This document shows, in pieces, positions 35,774-49,700 of a stretch of 64,000 bases of DNA (position 1 is the stretch's first letter; each line of letters starts with the position of its first letter). Source of the DNA: Henricia sp. BOLD:AAB3569 (lineage: Eukaryota; Echinodermata; Asteroidea; Spinulosida; Echinasteridae); NCBI GenBank assembly GCA_037783545.1, contig JBBELK010001439.1:102134-166133 (forward strand), given 5' to 3'. The position numbers were made by a program, and so were the translations under genes. The notes under the pieces are model-generated. The model saw only the letters and a program-made list of their open reading frames with translations. It did not search any database and was not told the origin of the DNA.

Positions 35774-38154
35774 TCAAAGTTTAGAAAAAACTGGGTTGAG
35801 GCTTCCTGACTGCTCTCGCGCAAACCGTGGCTGTCTGTACACACCTCTTTGGGGTACTCCTGAGTTGTGCGCATGCTCAGTCATTCGGACTGTCGTTAAC
35901 GCACCGCAGTTTGGCTCGGCAATTTGGTCAAAGTGTGGTCCAAACGTCGGCAAATTTGGAGGTCGAAAAATGTTCCGACGAACTTCAAATTTTGCATGCC
36001 CTAAACTCTCTATATTGCGCACTTGTCATAAAAATTTGACAGACTTTCGCCGGGAAATGGCAGAGAAATTTCAAAGTTTAGAAACAAACTGGGTTGAGGC
36101 TTCCTGACTGCTCTCGCGCAAACCGTGGCTGTCTGTACACACCTCTTTGGGGTACTCCTGAGTTGTGCGCATGCTCAGTCATTCGGACTGTCGTTAACGC
36201 ACCGCAGTTTGGCTCGGCAATTTGGTCAAAGTGTGGTCCAAACGTCGGCAAATTTGGAGGTCGAAAAATGTTCCGACGAACTTCAAATTTTGCATGCCCT
36301 AAACTCTCTATATTGCGCACTTGTCATAAAAATTTGACAGACTTTCGCCGGGAAATGGCAGAGAAATTTCAAAGTTTAGAAACAAACTGGGTTGAGGCTT
36401 CCTGACTGCTCTCGCGCAAACCGTGGCTGTCTGTACACACCTCTTTGGGGTACTCCTGAGTTGTGCGCATGCTCAGTCATTCGGACTGTCGTTAACGCAC
36501 CGCAGTTTGGCTCGGCAATTTGGTCAAAGTGTGGTCCAAACGTCGGCAAATTTGGAGGTCGAAAAATGTTCCGACGAACTTCAAATTTTGCATGCCCTAA
36601 ACTCTCTATATTGCGCACTTGTCATAAAAAATTGACAGACTTTCGCCGGGAAATGGCAGAGAAATTTCAAAGTTTAGAAAAAACTGGGTTGAGGCTTCCT
36701 GACTGCTCTCGCGCAAACCGTGGCTGTCTGTACACACCTATTTGGGGTACTCCTGAGTTGTGCGCATGCTCAGTCATTCGGACTGTCGTTAACGCACCGC
36801 AGTTTGGCTCGGCAATTTGGTCAAAGTGTGGTCCAAACGTCGGCGAATTTGGAGGTCGAAAAATGTTCCGACGAACTTCAAATTTTGCATGCCCTAAACT
36901 CTCTATATTGCGCACTTGTCATAAGAAATTGACAGACTTTCGCCGGGAAATGGCAGAGAAATTTCAAAGTTTAGAAAAAACTGGGTTGAGGCTTCCTGAC
37001 TGCTCTCGCGCAAACCGTGGCTGTCTGTACACACCTCTTTGGGGTACTCCTGAGTTGTGCGCATGCTCAGTCATTCGGACTATCGTTAACGCACCGCAGT
37101 TTGGCTCGGCAATTTGGTCAAAGTGTGGTCCAAACTTCGGCAAATTTGGAGGTTGAAAAATGTTCCGACGAACTTCAAATTTTGCATGCCCTAAACTCTC
37201 TATATTGCGCACTTGTCATAACAAATTGACAGACTTTCGCCGGGAAATGGCAGAGAAATTTCAAAGTTTAGAAAAAACTGGGTTGAGGCTTCCTGACTGC
37301 TCTCGCGCAAACCGTGGCTGTCTGTACACACCTCTTTGGGGTACTCCTGAGTTGTGCGCATGCTCAGTCATTCGGACTGTCGTTAACGCACCGCAGTTTG
37401 GCTCGGCAATTTGGTCAAAGTGTGGTCCAAACGTCGGCAAATTTGGAGGTCGAAAAATGTTCCGACGAACTTCAAATTTTGCATGCCCTAAACTCTCTAT
37501 ATTGCGCACTTGTCATAAAAAATTGACAGACTTTCGCCGGGAAATGGCAGAGAAATTTCAAAGTTTAGAAAAAACTGGGTTGAGGCTTCCTGACTGCTCT
37601 CGCGCAAACCGTGGCTGTCTGTACACACCTCTTTGGGGTACTCCTGAGTTGTGCGCATGCTCAGTCATTCGGACTGTCGTTAACGCACCGCAGTTTGGCT
37701 CGGCAATTTGGTCAAAGTGTGGTCCAAACGTCGGCAAATTTGGAGGTCGAAAAATGTTCCGACGAACTTCAAATTTTGCATGCCCTAAACTCTCTATATT
37801 GCGCACTTGTCATAAAAATTTGACAGACTTTCGCCGGGAAATGGCAGAGAAATTTCAAAGTTTAGAAACAAACTGGGTTGAGGCTTCCTGACTGCTCTCG
37901 CGCAAACCGTGGCTGTCTGTACACACCTCTTTGGGGTACTCCTGAGTTGTGCGCATGCTCAGTCATTCGGACTGTCGTTAACGCACCGCAGTTTGGCTCG
38001 GCAATTTGGTCAAAGTGTGGTCCAAACGTCGGCAAATTTGGAGGTCGAAAAATGTTCCGACGAACTTCAAATTTTGCATGCCCTAAACTCTTTATATTGC
38101 GCACTTGTCATAAAAAAAATTGACATACTTTCGCCGGGAAATGGCAGAGAAATT

Positions 38155-39642
38155 TCAAAGTTTAGAAAAAACTGGGTTGAGGCTTCCTGACTGCTCTCGC
38201 GCAAACCGTGGCTGTCTGTACACACCTCTTTGGGGTACTCCTGAGTTGTGCGCATGCTCAGTCATTCGGACTGTCGTTAACGCACCGCAGTTTGGCTCGG
38301 CAATTTGGTCAAAGTGTGGTCCAAACGTCGGCAAATTTGGAGGTCGAAAAATGTTCCGACGAACTTCAAATTTTGCATGCCCTAAACTCTCTATATTGCG
38401 CACTTGTCATAAAAAATTGACAGACTTTCGCCGGGAAATGGCAGAGAAATTTCAAAGTTTAGAAAAAACTGGGTTGAGGCTTCCTGACTGCTCTCGCGCA
38501 AACCGTGGCTGTCTGTACACACCTCTTTGGGGTACTGCTGAGTTGTGCGCATGCTCAGTAATTCGGACTGTCGTTAACGCACCGCAGTTTGGCTCGGCAA
38601 TTTGGTCAAAGTGTGGTCCAAACGTCGGCAAATTTGGAGGTCGAAAAATGTTCCGACGAACTTCAAATTTTGCATGCCCTAAACTCTCTATATTGCGCAC
38701 TTGTCATAAAAAATTGACAGACTTTCGCCGGGAAATGGCAGAGAAATTTCAAAGTTTAGAAAAAACTGGGTTGAGGCTTCCTGACTGCTCTCGCGCAAAC
38801 CGTGGCTATCTGTACACACCTCTTTGGGGTACTCCTGAGTTGTGCGCATGCTCAGTCATTCGGACTGTCGTTAACGCACCGCAGTTTGGCTCGGCAATTT
38901 GGTCAAAGTGTGGTCCAAACGTCGGCAAATTTGGAGGTCGAAAAATGTTCCGACGAACTTCAAATTTTGCATGCCCTAAACTCTCTATATTGCGCACTTG
39001 TCATAAAAAAATTGACAGACTTTCGCCGGGAAATGGCAGAGAAATTTCAAAGTTTAGAAAAAACTGGGTTGAGGCTTCCTGACTGCTCTCGCGCAAACCG
39101 TGGCTGTCTGTACACACCTCTTTGGGGTACTCCTGAGTTGTGCGCATGCTCAGTCATTCGGACTGTCGTTAACGCACCGCAGTTTGGCTCGGCAATTTGG
39201 TCAAAGTGTGGTCCAAACGTCGGCAATTTTGGAGGTCGAAAAATTTTCCGACGAACTTCAAATTTTGCATGCCCTAAACTCTCTATATTGCGCACTTGTC
39301 ATAACAAATTGACAGACTTTCGCCGGGAAATGGCAGAGAAATTTCAAAGTTTAGAAAAAAACTGGGTTGAGGCTTCCTGACTGCTCTCGCGCAAACCGTG
39401 GCTGTCTGTACACACCTCTTTGGGGTACTCCTGAGTTGTGCGCATGCTCAGTCATTCGGACTGTCGTTAACGCACCGCAGTTTGGCTCGGCAATTTGGTC
39501 AAAGTGTGGTCCAAACGTCGGCAAATTTGGAGGTCGAAAAATGTTCCGACGAACTTCAAATTTTGCATGCCCTAAACTCTCTATATTGCGCACTTGTCAT
39601 AAACAAATTGACAGACTTTCGCCGGGAAATGGCAGAGAAATT
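38155..39642. repeat. Transition units
   Basis: Unit 38155 is near consensus. Unit 38452 introduces 'gtactgctgag' and 'cagtaattc'. Unit 38749 has 'ggctatctg'. Unit 39047 has 'ggcaattttgg' with 'gaaaaattttcc'. Unit 39344 is 299 bp (A gains at two runs). Confidence 0.85.
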
Positions 39643-42020
39643 TCAAAGTTTAGAAAAAACTGGGTTGAGGCTTCCTGACTGCTCTCGCGCAAACCGTGGC
39701 TGTCTGTACACACCTCTTTGGGGTACTCCTGAGTTGAGCGCATGCTCAGTAATTCGGACTGTCGTTAACGCACCGCAGTTTGGCTCGGCAATTTGGTCAA
39801 AGTGTGGTCCAAACGTCGGCAAATTTGGAGGTCGAAAAATGTTCCGACGAACTTCAAATTTTGCATGCCCTAAACTCTCTATATTGCGCACTTGTCATAA
39901 AAAATTTACAGACTTTCGCCGGGAAATGGCAGAGAAATTTCAAAGTTTAGACAAAACTGGGTTGAGGCTTCCTGACTGCTCTCGCGCAAACCGTGGCTGT
40001 CTGTACACACCTCTTTGGGGTACTCCTGAGTTGTGCGCATGCTCAGTAATTCGGACTGTCGTTAACGCACCGCAGTTTGGCTCGGCAATTTGGTCAAAGT
40101 GTGGTCCAAACGTCGGCAAATTTGGAGGTCGAAAAATGTTCCGACGAACTTCAAATTTTGCATGCCCTAAACTCTCTATATTGCGCACTTGTCATAAAAA
40201 ATTGACAGACTTTCGCCGGGAAATGGCAGAGAAATTTCAAAGTTTAGAAAAAACTGGGTTGAGGCTTCCTGACTGCTCTCGCGCAAACCGTGGCTGTCTG
40301 TACACACCTCTTTGGGGTACTCCTGAGTTGTGCGCATGCTCAGTCATTCGGACTGTCGTTAACGCACCGCAGTTTGGCTCGGCAATTTGGTCAAAGTGTG
40401 GTCCAAACGTCGGCAAATTTGGAGGTCGAAAAATGTTCCGACGAACTTCAAATTTTGCATGCCCTAAACTCTCTATATTGCGCACTTGTCATAACAAATT
40501 GACAGACTTTCGCCGGGAAATGGCAGAGAAATTTCAAAGTTTAGAAAAAACTGGGTTGAGGCTTCCTGACTGCTCTCGCGCAAACCGTGGCTGTCTGTAC
40601 ACACCTCTTTGGGGTACTCCTGAGTTGTGCGCATGCTCAGTAATTCGGACTGTCGTTAACGCACCGCAGTTTGGCTCGGCAATTTGGTCAAAGTGTGGTC
40701 CAAACGTCGGCAAATTTGGAGGTCGAAAAATGTTCCGACGAACTTCAAATTTTGCATGCCCTAAACTCTCTATATTGCGCACTTGTCATAAAAAATTGAC
40801 AGACTTTCGCCGGGAAATGGCAGAGAAATTTCAAAGTTTAGAAAAAACTGGGTTGAGGCTTCCTGACTGCTCTCGCGCAAACCGTGGCTGTCTGTACACA
40901 CCTCTTTGGGGTACTCCTGAGTTGTGCGCATGCTCAGTCATTCGGACTGTCGTTAACGCACCGCAGTTTGGCTCGGCAATTTGGTCAAAGTGTGGTCCAA
41001 ACGTCGGCAAATTTGGAGGTCGAAAAATGTTCCGACGAACTTCAAATTTGGCATGCCCTAAACTCTCTATATTGCGCACTTGTCATAAAAAAATTGACAG
41101 ACTTTCGCCGGGAAATGGCAGAGAAATTTCAAAGTTTAGAAAAAACTGGGTTGAGGCTTCCTGACTGCTCTCGCGCAAACCGTGGCTGTCTGTACACACC
41201 TCTTTGGGGTACTCCTGAGTTGTGCGCATGCTCAGTCATTCGGACTGTCGTTAACGCACCGCAGTTTGGCTCGGCAATTTGGTCAAAGTGTGGTCCAAAC
41301 GTCGGCAAATTTGGAGGTCGAAAAATGTTCCGACGAACTTCAAATTTTGCATGCCCTAAACTCTCTATATTGCGCACTTGTCATAAAAAATTGACAGACT
41401 TTCGCCGGGAAATGGCAGAGAAATTTCAAAGTTTAGAAAAAACTGGGTTGAGGCTTCCTGACTGCTCTCGCGCAAACCGTGGCTGTCTGTACACACCTCT
41501 TTGGGGTACTCCTGAGTTGTGCGCATGCTCAGTCATTCGGACTGTCGTTAACGCACCGCAGTTTGGCTCGGCAATTTGGTCAAAGTGTGGTCCAAACGTC
41601 GGCAATTTTGGAGGTCGAAAAATTTTCCGACGAACTTCAAATTTTGCATGCCCTAAACTCTCTATATTGCGCACTTGTCATAAAAAATTGACAGACTTTC
41701 GCCGGGAAATGGCAGAGAAATTTCAAAGTTTAGAAAAAACTGGGTTGAGGCTTCCTGACTGCTCTCGCGCAAACCGTGGCTGTCTGTACACACCTCTTTG
41801 GGGTACTCCTGAGTTGTGCGCATGCTCAGTCATTCGGACTGTCGTTAACGCACCGCAGTTTGGCTCGGCAATTTGGTCAAAGTGTGGTCCAAACGTCGGC
41901 AAATTTGGAGGTCGAAAAATGTTCCGACGAACTTCAAATTTTGCATGCCCTAAACTCTCTATATTGCGCACTTGTCATAAAAAAATTGACAGACTTTCGC
42001 CGGGAAATGGCAGAGAAATT
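39643..42020. repeat. HOR, 8-unit version (2,378 bp)
   Basis: It starts with a unit carrying 'gagttgagcg', 'cagtaattc' and 'aaatttacag', then 'gacaaaactggg' (39940), then alternating consensus and 'cagtaattc' units. A 'ttggcatgcc' unit (40831, 298 bp) and a 'ggcaattttgg' unit (41426) follow. The first marker returns at 42021. Confidence 0.9.
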
Positions 42021-45000
42021 TCAAAGTTTAGAAAAAACTGGGTTGAGGCTTCCTGACTGCTCTCGCGCAAACCGTGGCTGTCTGTACACACCTCTTTGGG
42101 GTACTCCTGAGTTGAGCGCATGCTCAGTAATTCGGACTGTCGTTAACGCACCGCAGTTTGGCTCGGCAATTTGGTCAAAGTGTGGTCCAAACGTCGGCAA
42201 ATTTGGAGGTCGAAAAATGTTCCGACGAACTTCAAATTTTGCATGCCCTAAACTCTCTATATTGCGCACTTGTCATAAAAAATTTACAGACTTTCGCCGG
42301 GAAATGGCAGAGAAATTTCAAAGTTTAGACAAAACTGGGTTGAGGCTTCCTGACTGCTCTCGCGCAAACCGTGGCTGTCTGTACACACCTCTTTGGGGTA
42401 CTCCTGAGTTGTGCGCATGCTCAGTAATTCGGACTGTCGTTAACGCACCGCAGTTTGGCTCGGCAATTTGGTCAAAGTGTGGTCCAAACGTCGGCAAATT
42501 TGGAGGTCGAAAAATGTTCCGACGAACTTCAAATTTTGCATGCCCTAAACTCTCTATATTGCGCACTTGTCATAAAAAATTGACAGACTTTCGCCGGGAA
42601 ATGGCAGAGAAATTTCAAAGTTTAGAACAAACTGGGTTGAGGCTTCCTGACTGCTCTCGCGCAAACCGTGGCTGTCTGTACACACCTCTTTGGGGTACTC
42701 CTGAGTTGTGCGCATGCTCAGTAATTCGGACTGTCGTTAACGCACCGCAGTTTGGCTCGGCAATTTGGTCAAAGTGTGGTCCAAACGTCGGCAAATTTGG
42801 AGGTCGAAAAATGTTCCGACGAACTTCAAATTTTGCATGCCCTAAACTCTCTATATTGCGCACTTGTCATAAAAAATTGACAGACTTTCGCCGGGAAATG
42901 GCAGAGAAATTTCAAAGTTTAGAAAAAACTGGGTTGAGGCTTCCTGACTGCTCTCGCGCAAACCGTGGCTGTCTGTACACACCTCTTTGGGGTACTCCTG
43001 AGTTGTGCGCATGCTCAGTCATTCGGACTGTCGTTAACGCACCGCAGTTTGGCTCGGCAATTTGGTCAAAGTGTGGTCCAAACGTCGGCAAATTTGGAGG
43101 TCGAAAAATGTTCCGACGAACTTCAAATTTTGCATGCCCTAAACTCTCTATATTGCGCACTTGTCATAAAAAATTGACAGACTTTCGCCGGGAAATGGCA
43201 GAGAAATTTCAAAGTTTAGAAAAAACTGGGTTGAGGCTTCCTGACTGCTCTCGCGCAAACCGTGGCTGTCTGTACACACCTCTTTGGGGTACTCCTGAGT
43301 TGTGCGCATGCTCAGTAATTCGGACTGTCGTTAACGCACCGCAGTTTGGCTCGGCAATTTGGTCAAAGTGTGGTCCAAACGTCGGCAAATTTGGAGGTCG
43401 AAAAATGTTCCGACGAACTTCAAATTTTGCATGCCCTAAACTCTCTATATTGCGCACTTGTCATAAAAAATTGACAGACTTTCGCCGGGAAATGGCAGAG
43501 AAATTTCAAAGTTTAGAAAAAACTGGGTTGAGGCTTCCTGACTGCTCTCGCGCAAACCGTGGCTGTCTGTACACACCTCTTTGGGGTACTCCTGAGTTGT
43601 GCGCATGCTCAGTCATTCGGACTGTCGTTAACGCACCGCAGTTTGGCTCGGCAATTTGGTCAAAGTGTGGTCCAAACGTCGGCAAATTTGGAGGTCGAAA
43701 AATGTTCCGACGAACTTCAAATTTTGCATGCCCTAAACTCTCTATATTGCGCACTTGTCATAAAAAATTGACAGACTTTCGCCGGGAAATGGCAGAGAAA
43801 TTTCAAAGTTTAGAAAAAACTGGGTTGAGGCTTCCTGACTGCTCTCGCGCAAACCGTGGCTGTCTGTACACACCTCTTTGGGGTACTCCTGAGTTGTGCG
43901 CATGCTCAGTAATTCGGACTGTCGTTAACGCACCGCAGTTTGGCTCGGCAATTTGGTCAAAGTGTGGTCCAAACGTCGGCAAATTTGGAGGTCGAAAAAT
44001 GTTCCGACGAACTTCAAATTTTGCATGCCCTAAACTCTCTATATTGCGCACTTGTCATAAAAAATTGACAGACTTTCGCCGGGAAATGGCAGAGAAATTT
44101 CAAAGTTTAGAAAAAACTGGGTTGAGGCTTCCTGACTGCTCTCGCGCAAACCGTGGCTGTCTGTACACACCTCTTTGGGGTACTCCTGAGTTGTGCGCAT
44201 GCTCAGTCATTCGGACTGTCGTTAACGCACCGCAGTTTGGCTCGGCAATTTGGTCAAAGTGTGGTCCAAACGTCGGCAAATTTGGAGGTCGAAAAATGTT
44301 CCGACGAACTTCAAATTTGGCATGCCCTAAACTCTCTATATTGCGCACTTGTCATAAAAAAATTGACAGACTTTCGCCGGGAAATGGCAGAGAAATTTCA
44401 AAGTTTAGAAAAAACTGGGTTGAGGCTTCCTGACTGCTCTCGCGCAAACCGTGGCTGTCTGTACACACCTCTTTGGGGTACTCCTGAGTTGTGCGCATGC
44501 TCAGTCATTCGGACTGTCGTTAACGCACCGCAGTTTGGCTCGGCAATTTGGTCAAAGTGTGGTCCAAACGTCGGCAAATTTGGAGGTCGAAAAATGTTCC
44601 GACGAACTTCAAATTTTGCATGCCCTAAACTCTCTATATTGCGCACTTGTCATAAAAAATTGACAGACTTTCGCCGGGAAATGGCAGAGAAATTTCAAAG
44701 TTTAGAAAAAAACTGGGTTGAGGCTTCCTGACTGCTCTCGCGCAAACCGTGGCTGTCTGTACACACCTCTTTGGGGTACTCCTGAGTTGTGCGCATGCTC
44801 AGTCATTCGGACTGTCGTTAACGCACCGCAGTTTGGCTCGGCAATTTGGTCAAAGTGTGGTCCAAACGTCGGCAATTTTGGAGGTCGAAAAATTTTCCGA
44901 CGAACTTCAAATTTTGCATGCCCTAAACTCTCTATATTGCGCACTTGTCATAAAAAATTGACAGACTTTCGCCGGGAAATGGCAGAGAAATTTCAAAGTT

Positions 45001-45290
45001 TAGAAAAAACTGGGTTGAGGCTTCCTGACTGCTCTCGCGCAAACCGTGGCTGTCTGTACACACCTCTTTGGGGTACTCCTGAGTTGTGCGCATGCTCAGT
45101 CATTCGGACTGTCGTTAACGCACCGCAGTTTGGCTCGGCAATTTGGTCAAAGTGTGGTCCAAACGTCGGCAAATTTGGAGGTCGAAAAATGTTCCGACGA
45201 ACTTCAAATTTTGCATGCCCTAAACTCTCTATATTGCGCACTTGTCATAAAAAAATTGACAGACTTTCGCCGGGAAATGGCAGAGAAATT
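42021..45290. repeat. HOR, 11-unit version (3,270 bp)
   Basis: Same start, same 'ttggcatgcc' unit (44100) and same 'ggcaattttgg' unit (44695) as the 8-unit version. The middle has alternating 'cagtaattc' and consensus units at 42615-44397, three dimers long, so three more units than the 8-unit version. Confidence 0.9.
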
Positions 45291-46776
45291 TCAAAGTTTA
45301 GAAAAAACTGGGTTGAGGCTTCCTGACTGCTCTCGCGCAAACCGTGGCTGTCTGTACACACCTCTTTGGGGTACTCCTGAGTTGAGCGCATGCTCAGTAA
45401 TTCGGACTGTCGTTAACGCACCGCAGTTTGGCTCGGCAATTTGGTCAAAGTGTGGTCCAAACGTCGGCAAATTTGGAGGTCGAAAAATGTTCCGACGAAC
45501 TTCAAATTTGGCATGCCCTAAACTCTCTATATTGCGCACTTGTCATAAAAAATTTACAGACTTTCGCCGGGAAATGGCAGAGAAATTTCAAAGTTTAGAC
45601 AAAACTGGGTTGAGGCTTCCTGACTGCTCTCGCGCAAACCGTGGCTGTCTGTACACACCTCTTTGGGGTACTCCTGAGTTGTGCGCATGCTCAGTAATTC
45701 GGACTGTCGTTAACGCACCGCAGTTTGGCTCGGCAATTTGGTCAAAGTGTGGTCCAAACGTCGGCAAATTTGGAGGTCGAAAAATGTTCCGACGAACTTC
45801 AAATTTTGCATGCCCTAAACTCTCTATATTGCGCACTTGTCATAAAAAATTGACAGACTTTCGCCGGGAAATGGCAGAGAAATTTCAAAGTTTAGAAAAA
45901 ACTGGGTTGAGGCTTCCTGACTGCTCTCGCGCAAACCGTGGCTGTCTGTACACACCTCTTTGGGGTACTCCTGAGTTGTGCGCATGCTCAGTCATTCGGA
46001 CTGTCGTTAACGCACCGCAGTTTGGCTCGGCAATTTGGTCAAAGTGTGGTCCAAACGTCGGCAAATTTGGAGGTCGAAAAATGTTCCGACGAACTTCAAA
46101 TTTTGCATGCCCTAAACTCTCTATATTGCGCACTTGTCATAAAAAATTGACAGACTTTCGCCGGGAAATGGCAGAGAAATTTCAAAGTTTAGAAAAAACT
46201 GGGTTGAGGCTTCCTGACTGCTCTCGCGCAAACCGTGGCTGTCTGTACACACCTCTTTGGGGTACTCCTGAGTTGTGCGCATGCTCAGTAATTCGGACTG
46301 TCGTTAACGCACCGCAGTTTGGCTCGGCAATTTGGTCAAAGTGTGGTCCAAACGTCGGCAAATTTGGAGGTCGAAAAATGTTCCGACGAACTTCAAATTT
46401 TGCATGCCCTAAACTCTCTATATTGCGCACTTGTCATAAAAAATTGACAGACTTTCGCCGGGAAATGGCAGAGAAATTTCAAAGTTTAGAAAAAACTGGG
46501 TTGAGGCTTCCTGACTGCTCTCGCGCAAACCGTGGCTGTCTGTACACACCTCTTTGGGGTACTCCTGAGTTGTGCGCATGCTCAGTCATTCGGACTGTCG
46601 TTAACGCACCGCAGTTTGGCTCGGCAATTTGGTCAAAGTGTGGTCCAAACGTCGGCAAATTTGGAGGTCAAAAAATGTTCCGACGAACTTCAAATTTGGC
46701 ATGCCCTAAACTCTCTATATTGCGCACTTGTCATAAAAAAATTGACAGACTTTCGCCGGGAAATGGCAGAGAAATT
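45291..46776. repeat. HOR, 5-unit partial version (1,486 bp)
   Basis: Units 45291, 45588, 45885, 46182 and 46479 match 39643-41128 in order and in exact total length, including the 'gagttgagcg' start and the 298-bp 'ttggcatgcc' end. The pattern then breaks off. 46479 has a private 'ggtcaaaaaatg'. Confidence 0.85.
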
Positions 46777-49700
46777 TCAAAGTTTAGAAAAAACTGGGTT
46801 GAGGCTTCCTGACTGCTCTCGCGCAAACCGTGGCTGTCTGTACACACCTCTTTGGGGTACTCCTGAGTTGTGCGCATGCTCAGTCATTCGGACTGTCGTT
46901 AACGCACCGCAGTTTGGCTCGGCAATTTGGTCAAAGTGTGGTCCAAACGTCGGCAAATTTGGAGGTCGAAAAATGTTCCGACGAACTTCAAATTTTGCAT
47001 GCCCTAAACTCTCTATATTGCGCACTTGTCATAAAAAAATTGACAGACTTTCGCCGGGAAATGGCAGAGAAATTTCAAAGTTTAGAAAAAACTGGGTTGA
47101 GGCTTCCTGACTGCTCTCGCGCAAACCGTGGCTGTCTGTACACACCTCTTTGGGGTACTCCTGAGTTGTGCGCATGCTCAGTCATTCGGACTGTCGTTAA
47201 CGCACCGCAGTTTGGCTCGGCAATTTGGTCAAAGTGTGGTCCAAACGTCGGCAAATTTGGAGGTCGAAAAATGTTCCGACGAACTTCAAATTTTGCATGC
47301 CCTAAACTCTCTATATTGCGCACTTGTCATAAAGAATTGACAGACTTTCGCCGGGAAATGGCAGAGAAATTTCAAAGTTTAGAAAAAACTGGGTTGAGGC
47401 TTCCTGACTGCTCTCGCGCAAACCGTGGCTGTCTGTACACACCTCTTTGGGGTACTCCTGAGTTGTGCGCATGCTCAGTCATTCGGACTGTCGTTAACGC
47501 ACCGCAGTTTGGCTCGGCAATTTGGTCAAAGTGTGGTCCAAACGTCGGCAAATTTGGAGGTCGAAAAATGTTCCGACGAACTTCAAATTTTGCATGCCCT
47601 AAACTCTCTATATTGCGCACTTGTCATAAAAAATTGACAGACTTTCGCCGGGAAATGGCAGAGAAATTTCCAAGTTTAGAAAAAACTGGGTTGAGGCTTC
47701 CTGACTGCTCTCGCGCAAACCGTGGCTGTCTGTACACACCTCTTTGGGGTACTCCTGAGTTGTGCGCATGCTCAGTCATTCGGACTGTCGTTAACGCACC
47801 GTAGTTTGGCTCGGCAATTTGGTCAAAGTGTGGTCCAAACGTCGGCAAATTTGGAGGTCGAAAAATGTTCCGACGAACTTCAAATTTTGCATGCCCTAAA
47901 CTCTCTATATTGCGCACTTGTCATACAAAATTGACAGACTTTCGCCGGGAAATGGCAGAGAAATTTCAAAGTTTAGAAAAAACTGGGTTGAGGCTTCCTG
48001 ACTGCTCTCGCGCAAACCGTGGCTGTCTGTACACACCTCTTTGGGGTACTCCTGAGTTGTGCGCATGCTCAGTCATTCGGACTGTCGTTAACGCACCGCA
48101 GTTTGGCTCGGCAATTTGGTCAAAGTGTGGTCCAAACGTCGGCAATTTTGGAGGTCGAAAAAATTTCCGACGAACTTCAAATTTTGCATGCCCTAAACTC
48201 TCTATATTGCGCACTTGTCATAAAAAAATTGACAGACTTTCGCTGGGAAATGGCAGAGAAATTTCAAAGTTTAGAAAAAACTGGGTTGAGGCTTCCTGAC
48301 TGCTCTCGCGCAAACCGTGGCTGTCTGTACACACCTCTTTAGGGTACTGCTGAGTTGTGCGCATGCTCAGTAATTCGGACTGTCGTTAACGCACCGCAGT
48401 TTGGCTCGGCAATTTGGTCAAAGTGTGGTCCAAACGTCGGCAAATTTGGAGGTCGAAAAATGTTCCGACGAACTTCAAATTTTGCATGCCCTAAACTCTC
48501 TATATTGCGCACTTGTCATAAAAAATTGACAGACTTTCGCCGGGAAATGGCAGAGAAATTTCAAAGTTTAGAAAAAACTGGGTTGAGGCTTCCTGACTGC
48601 TCTCGCGCAAACCGTGGCTGTCTGTACACACCTCTTTGGGGTACTCCTGAGTTGTGCGCATGCTCAGTCATTCGGACTGTCGTTAACGCACCGCAGTTTG
48701 GCTCGGCAATTTGGTCAAAGTGTGGTCCAAACGTCGGCAATTTTGGAGGTCGAAAAATTTTCCGACGAACTTCAAATTTTGCATTCCCTAAACTCTCTAT
48801 ATTGCGCACTTGTCATAAAAAATTGACAGACTTTCGCCGGGAAATGGCAGAGAAATTTCAAAGTTTAGAAAAAACTGGGTTGAGGCTTCCTGACTGCTCT
48901 CGCGCAAACCGTGGCTGTCTGTACACACCTCTTTGGGGTACTGCTGAGTTGTGCGCATGCTCAGTAATTCGGACTGTCGTTAACGCACCGCAGTTTGGCT
49001 CGGCAATTTGGTCAAAGTGTGGTCCAAACGTCGGCAAATTTGGAGGTCGAAAAATGTTCCGACGAACTTCAAATTTTGCATGCCCTAAACTCTCTATATT
49101 GCGCACTTGTCATAAAAAATTGACAGACTTTCGCCGGGAAATGGCTGAGAAATTTCAAAGTTTAGAAAAAACTGGGTTGAGGCTTCCTGACTGCTCTCGC
49201 GCAAACCGTGGCTGTCTGTACACACCTCTTTGGGGTACTCCTGAGTTGTGCGCATGCTCAGTAATTCGGACTGTCGTTAACGCACCGCAGTTTGGCTCGG
49301 CAATTTGGTCAAAGTGTGGTCCAAACGTCGGCAAATTTGGAGGTCGAAAAATGTTCCGACGAACTTCAAATTTTGCATGCCCTAAACTCTCTATATTGCG
49401 CACTTGTCATAAAAAATTGACAGACTTTCGCCGGGAAATGGCAGAGAAATTTCAAAGTTTAGAAAAAACTGGGTTGAGGCTTCCTGACTGCTCTCGCGCA
49501 AACCGTGGCTGTCTGTACACACCTCTTTGGGGTACTCCTGAGTTGTGCGCATGCTCAGTCATTCGGACTGTCGTTAACGCACCGCAGTTTGGCTCGGCAA
49601 TTTGGTCAAAGTGTGGTCCAAACGTCGGCAAATTTGGAGGTCGAAAAATGTTCCGACGAACTTCAAATTTTGCATGCCCTAAACTCTCTATATTGCGCAC

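Larger units (their letters stand above)
31605..38154. repeat. Nested HOR block with 297-300-bp variants
   Basis: A two-unit signature recurs at 31605, 33093 and 36667, at spacings of 5 and 12 units. The first unit has 'acctatttgg', 'ggcgaatttgg' and 'cataagaaa'. The second has 'gactatcg', 'aacttcgg', 'ggttgaaaa' and 'cataacaaa'. Between them lie units ending 'cataaaaatttg' and 300-bp units that start 'gaaacaaactgg' and end 'ctttatat' plus eight A and 'ttgacatac'. The 300-bp units are at 32496, 34281, 34878 and 37855. Units at 36071 and 36369 are 298 bp. Confidence 0.85.

Noticed and set aside
48339-48344. Telomere-like TTAGGG
   Set aside because: A single occurrence produced by a G to A change in 'tttggggt'; not tandem.
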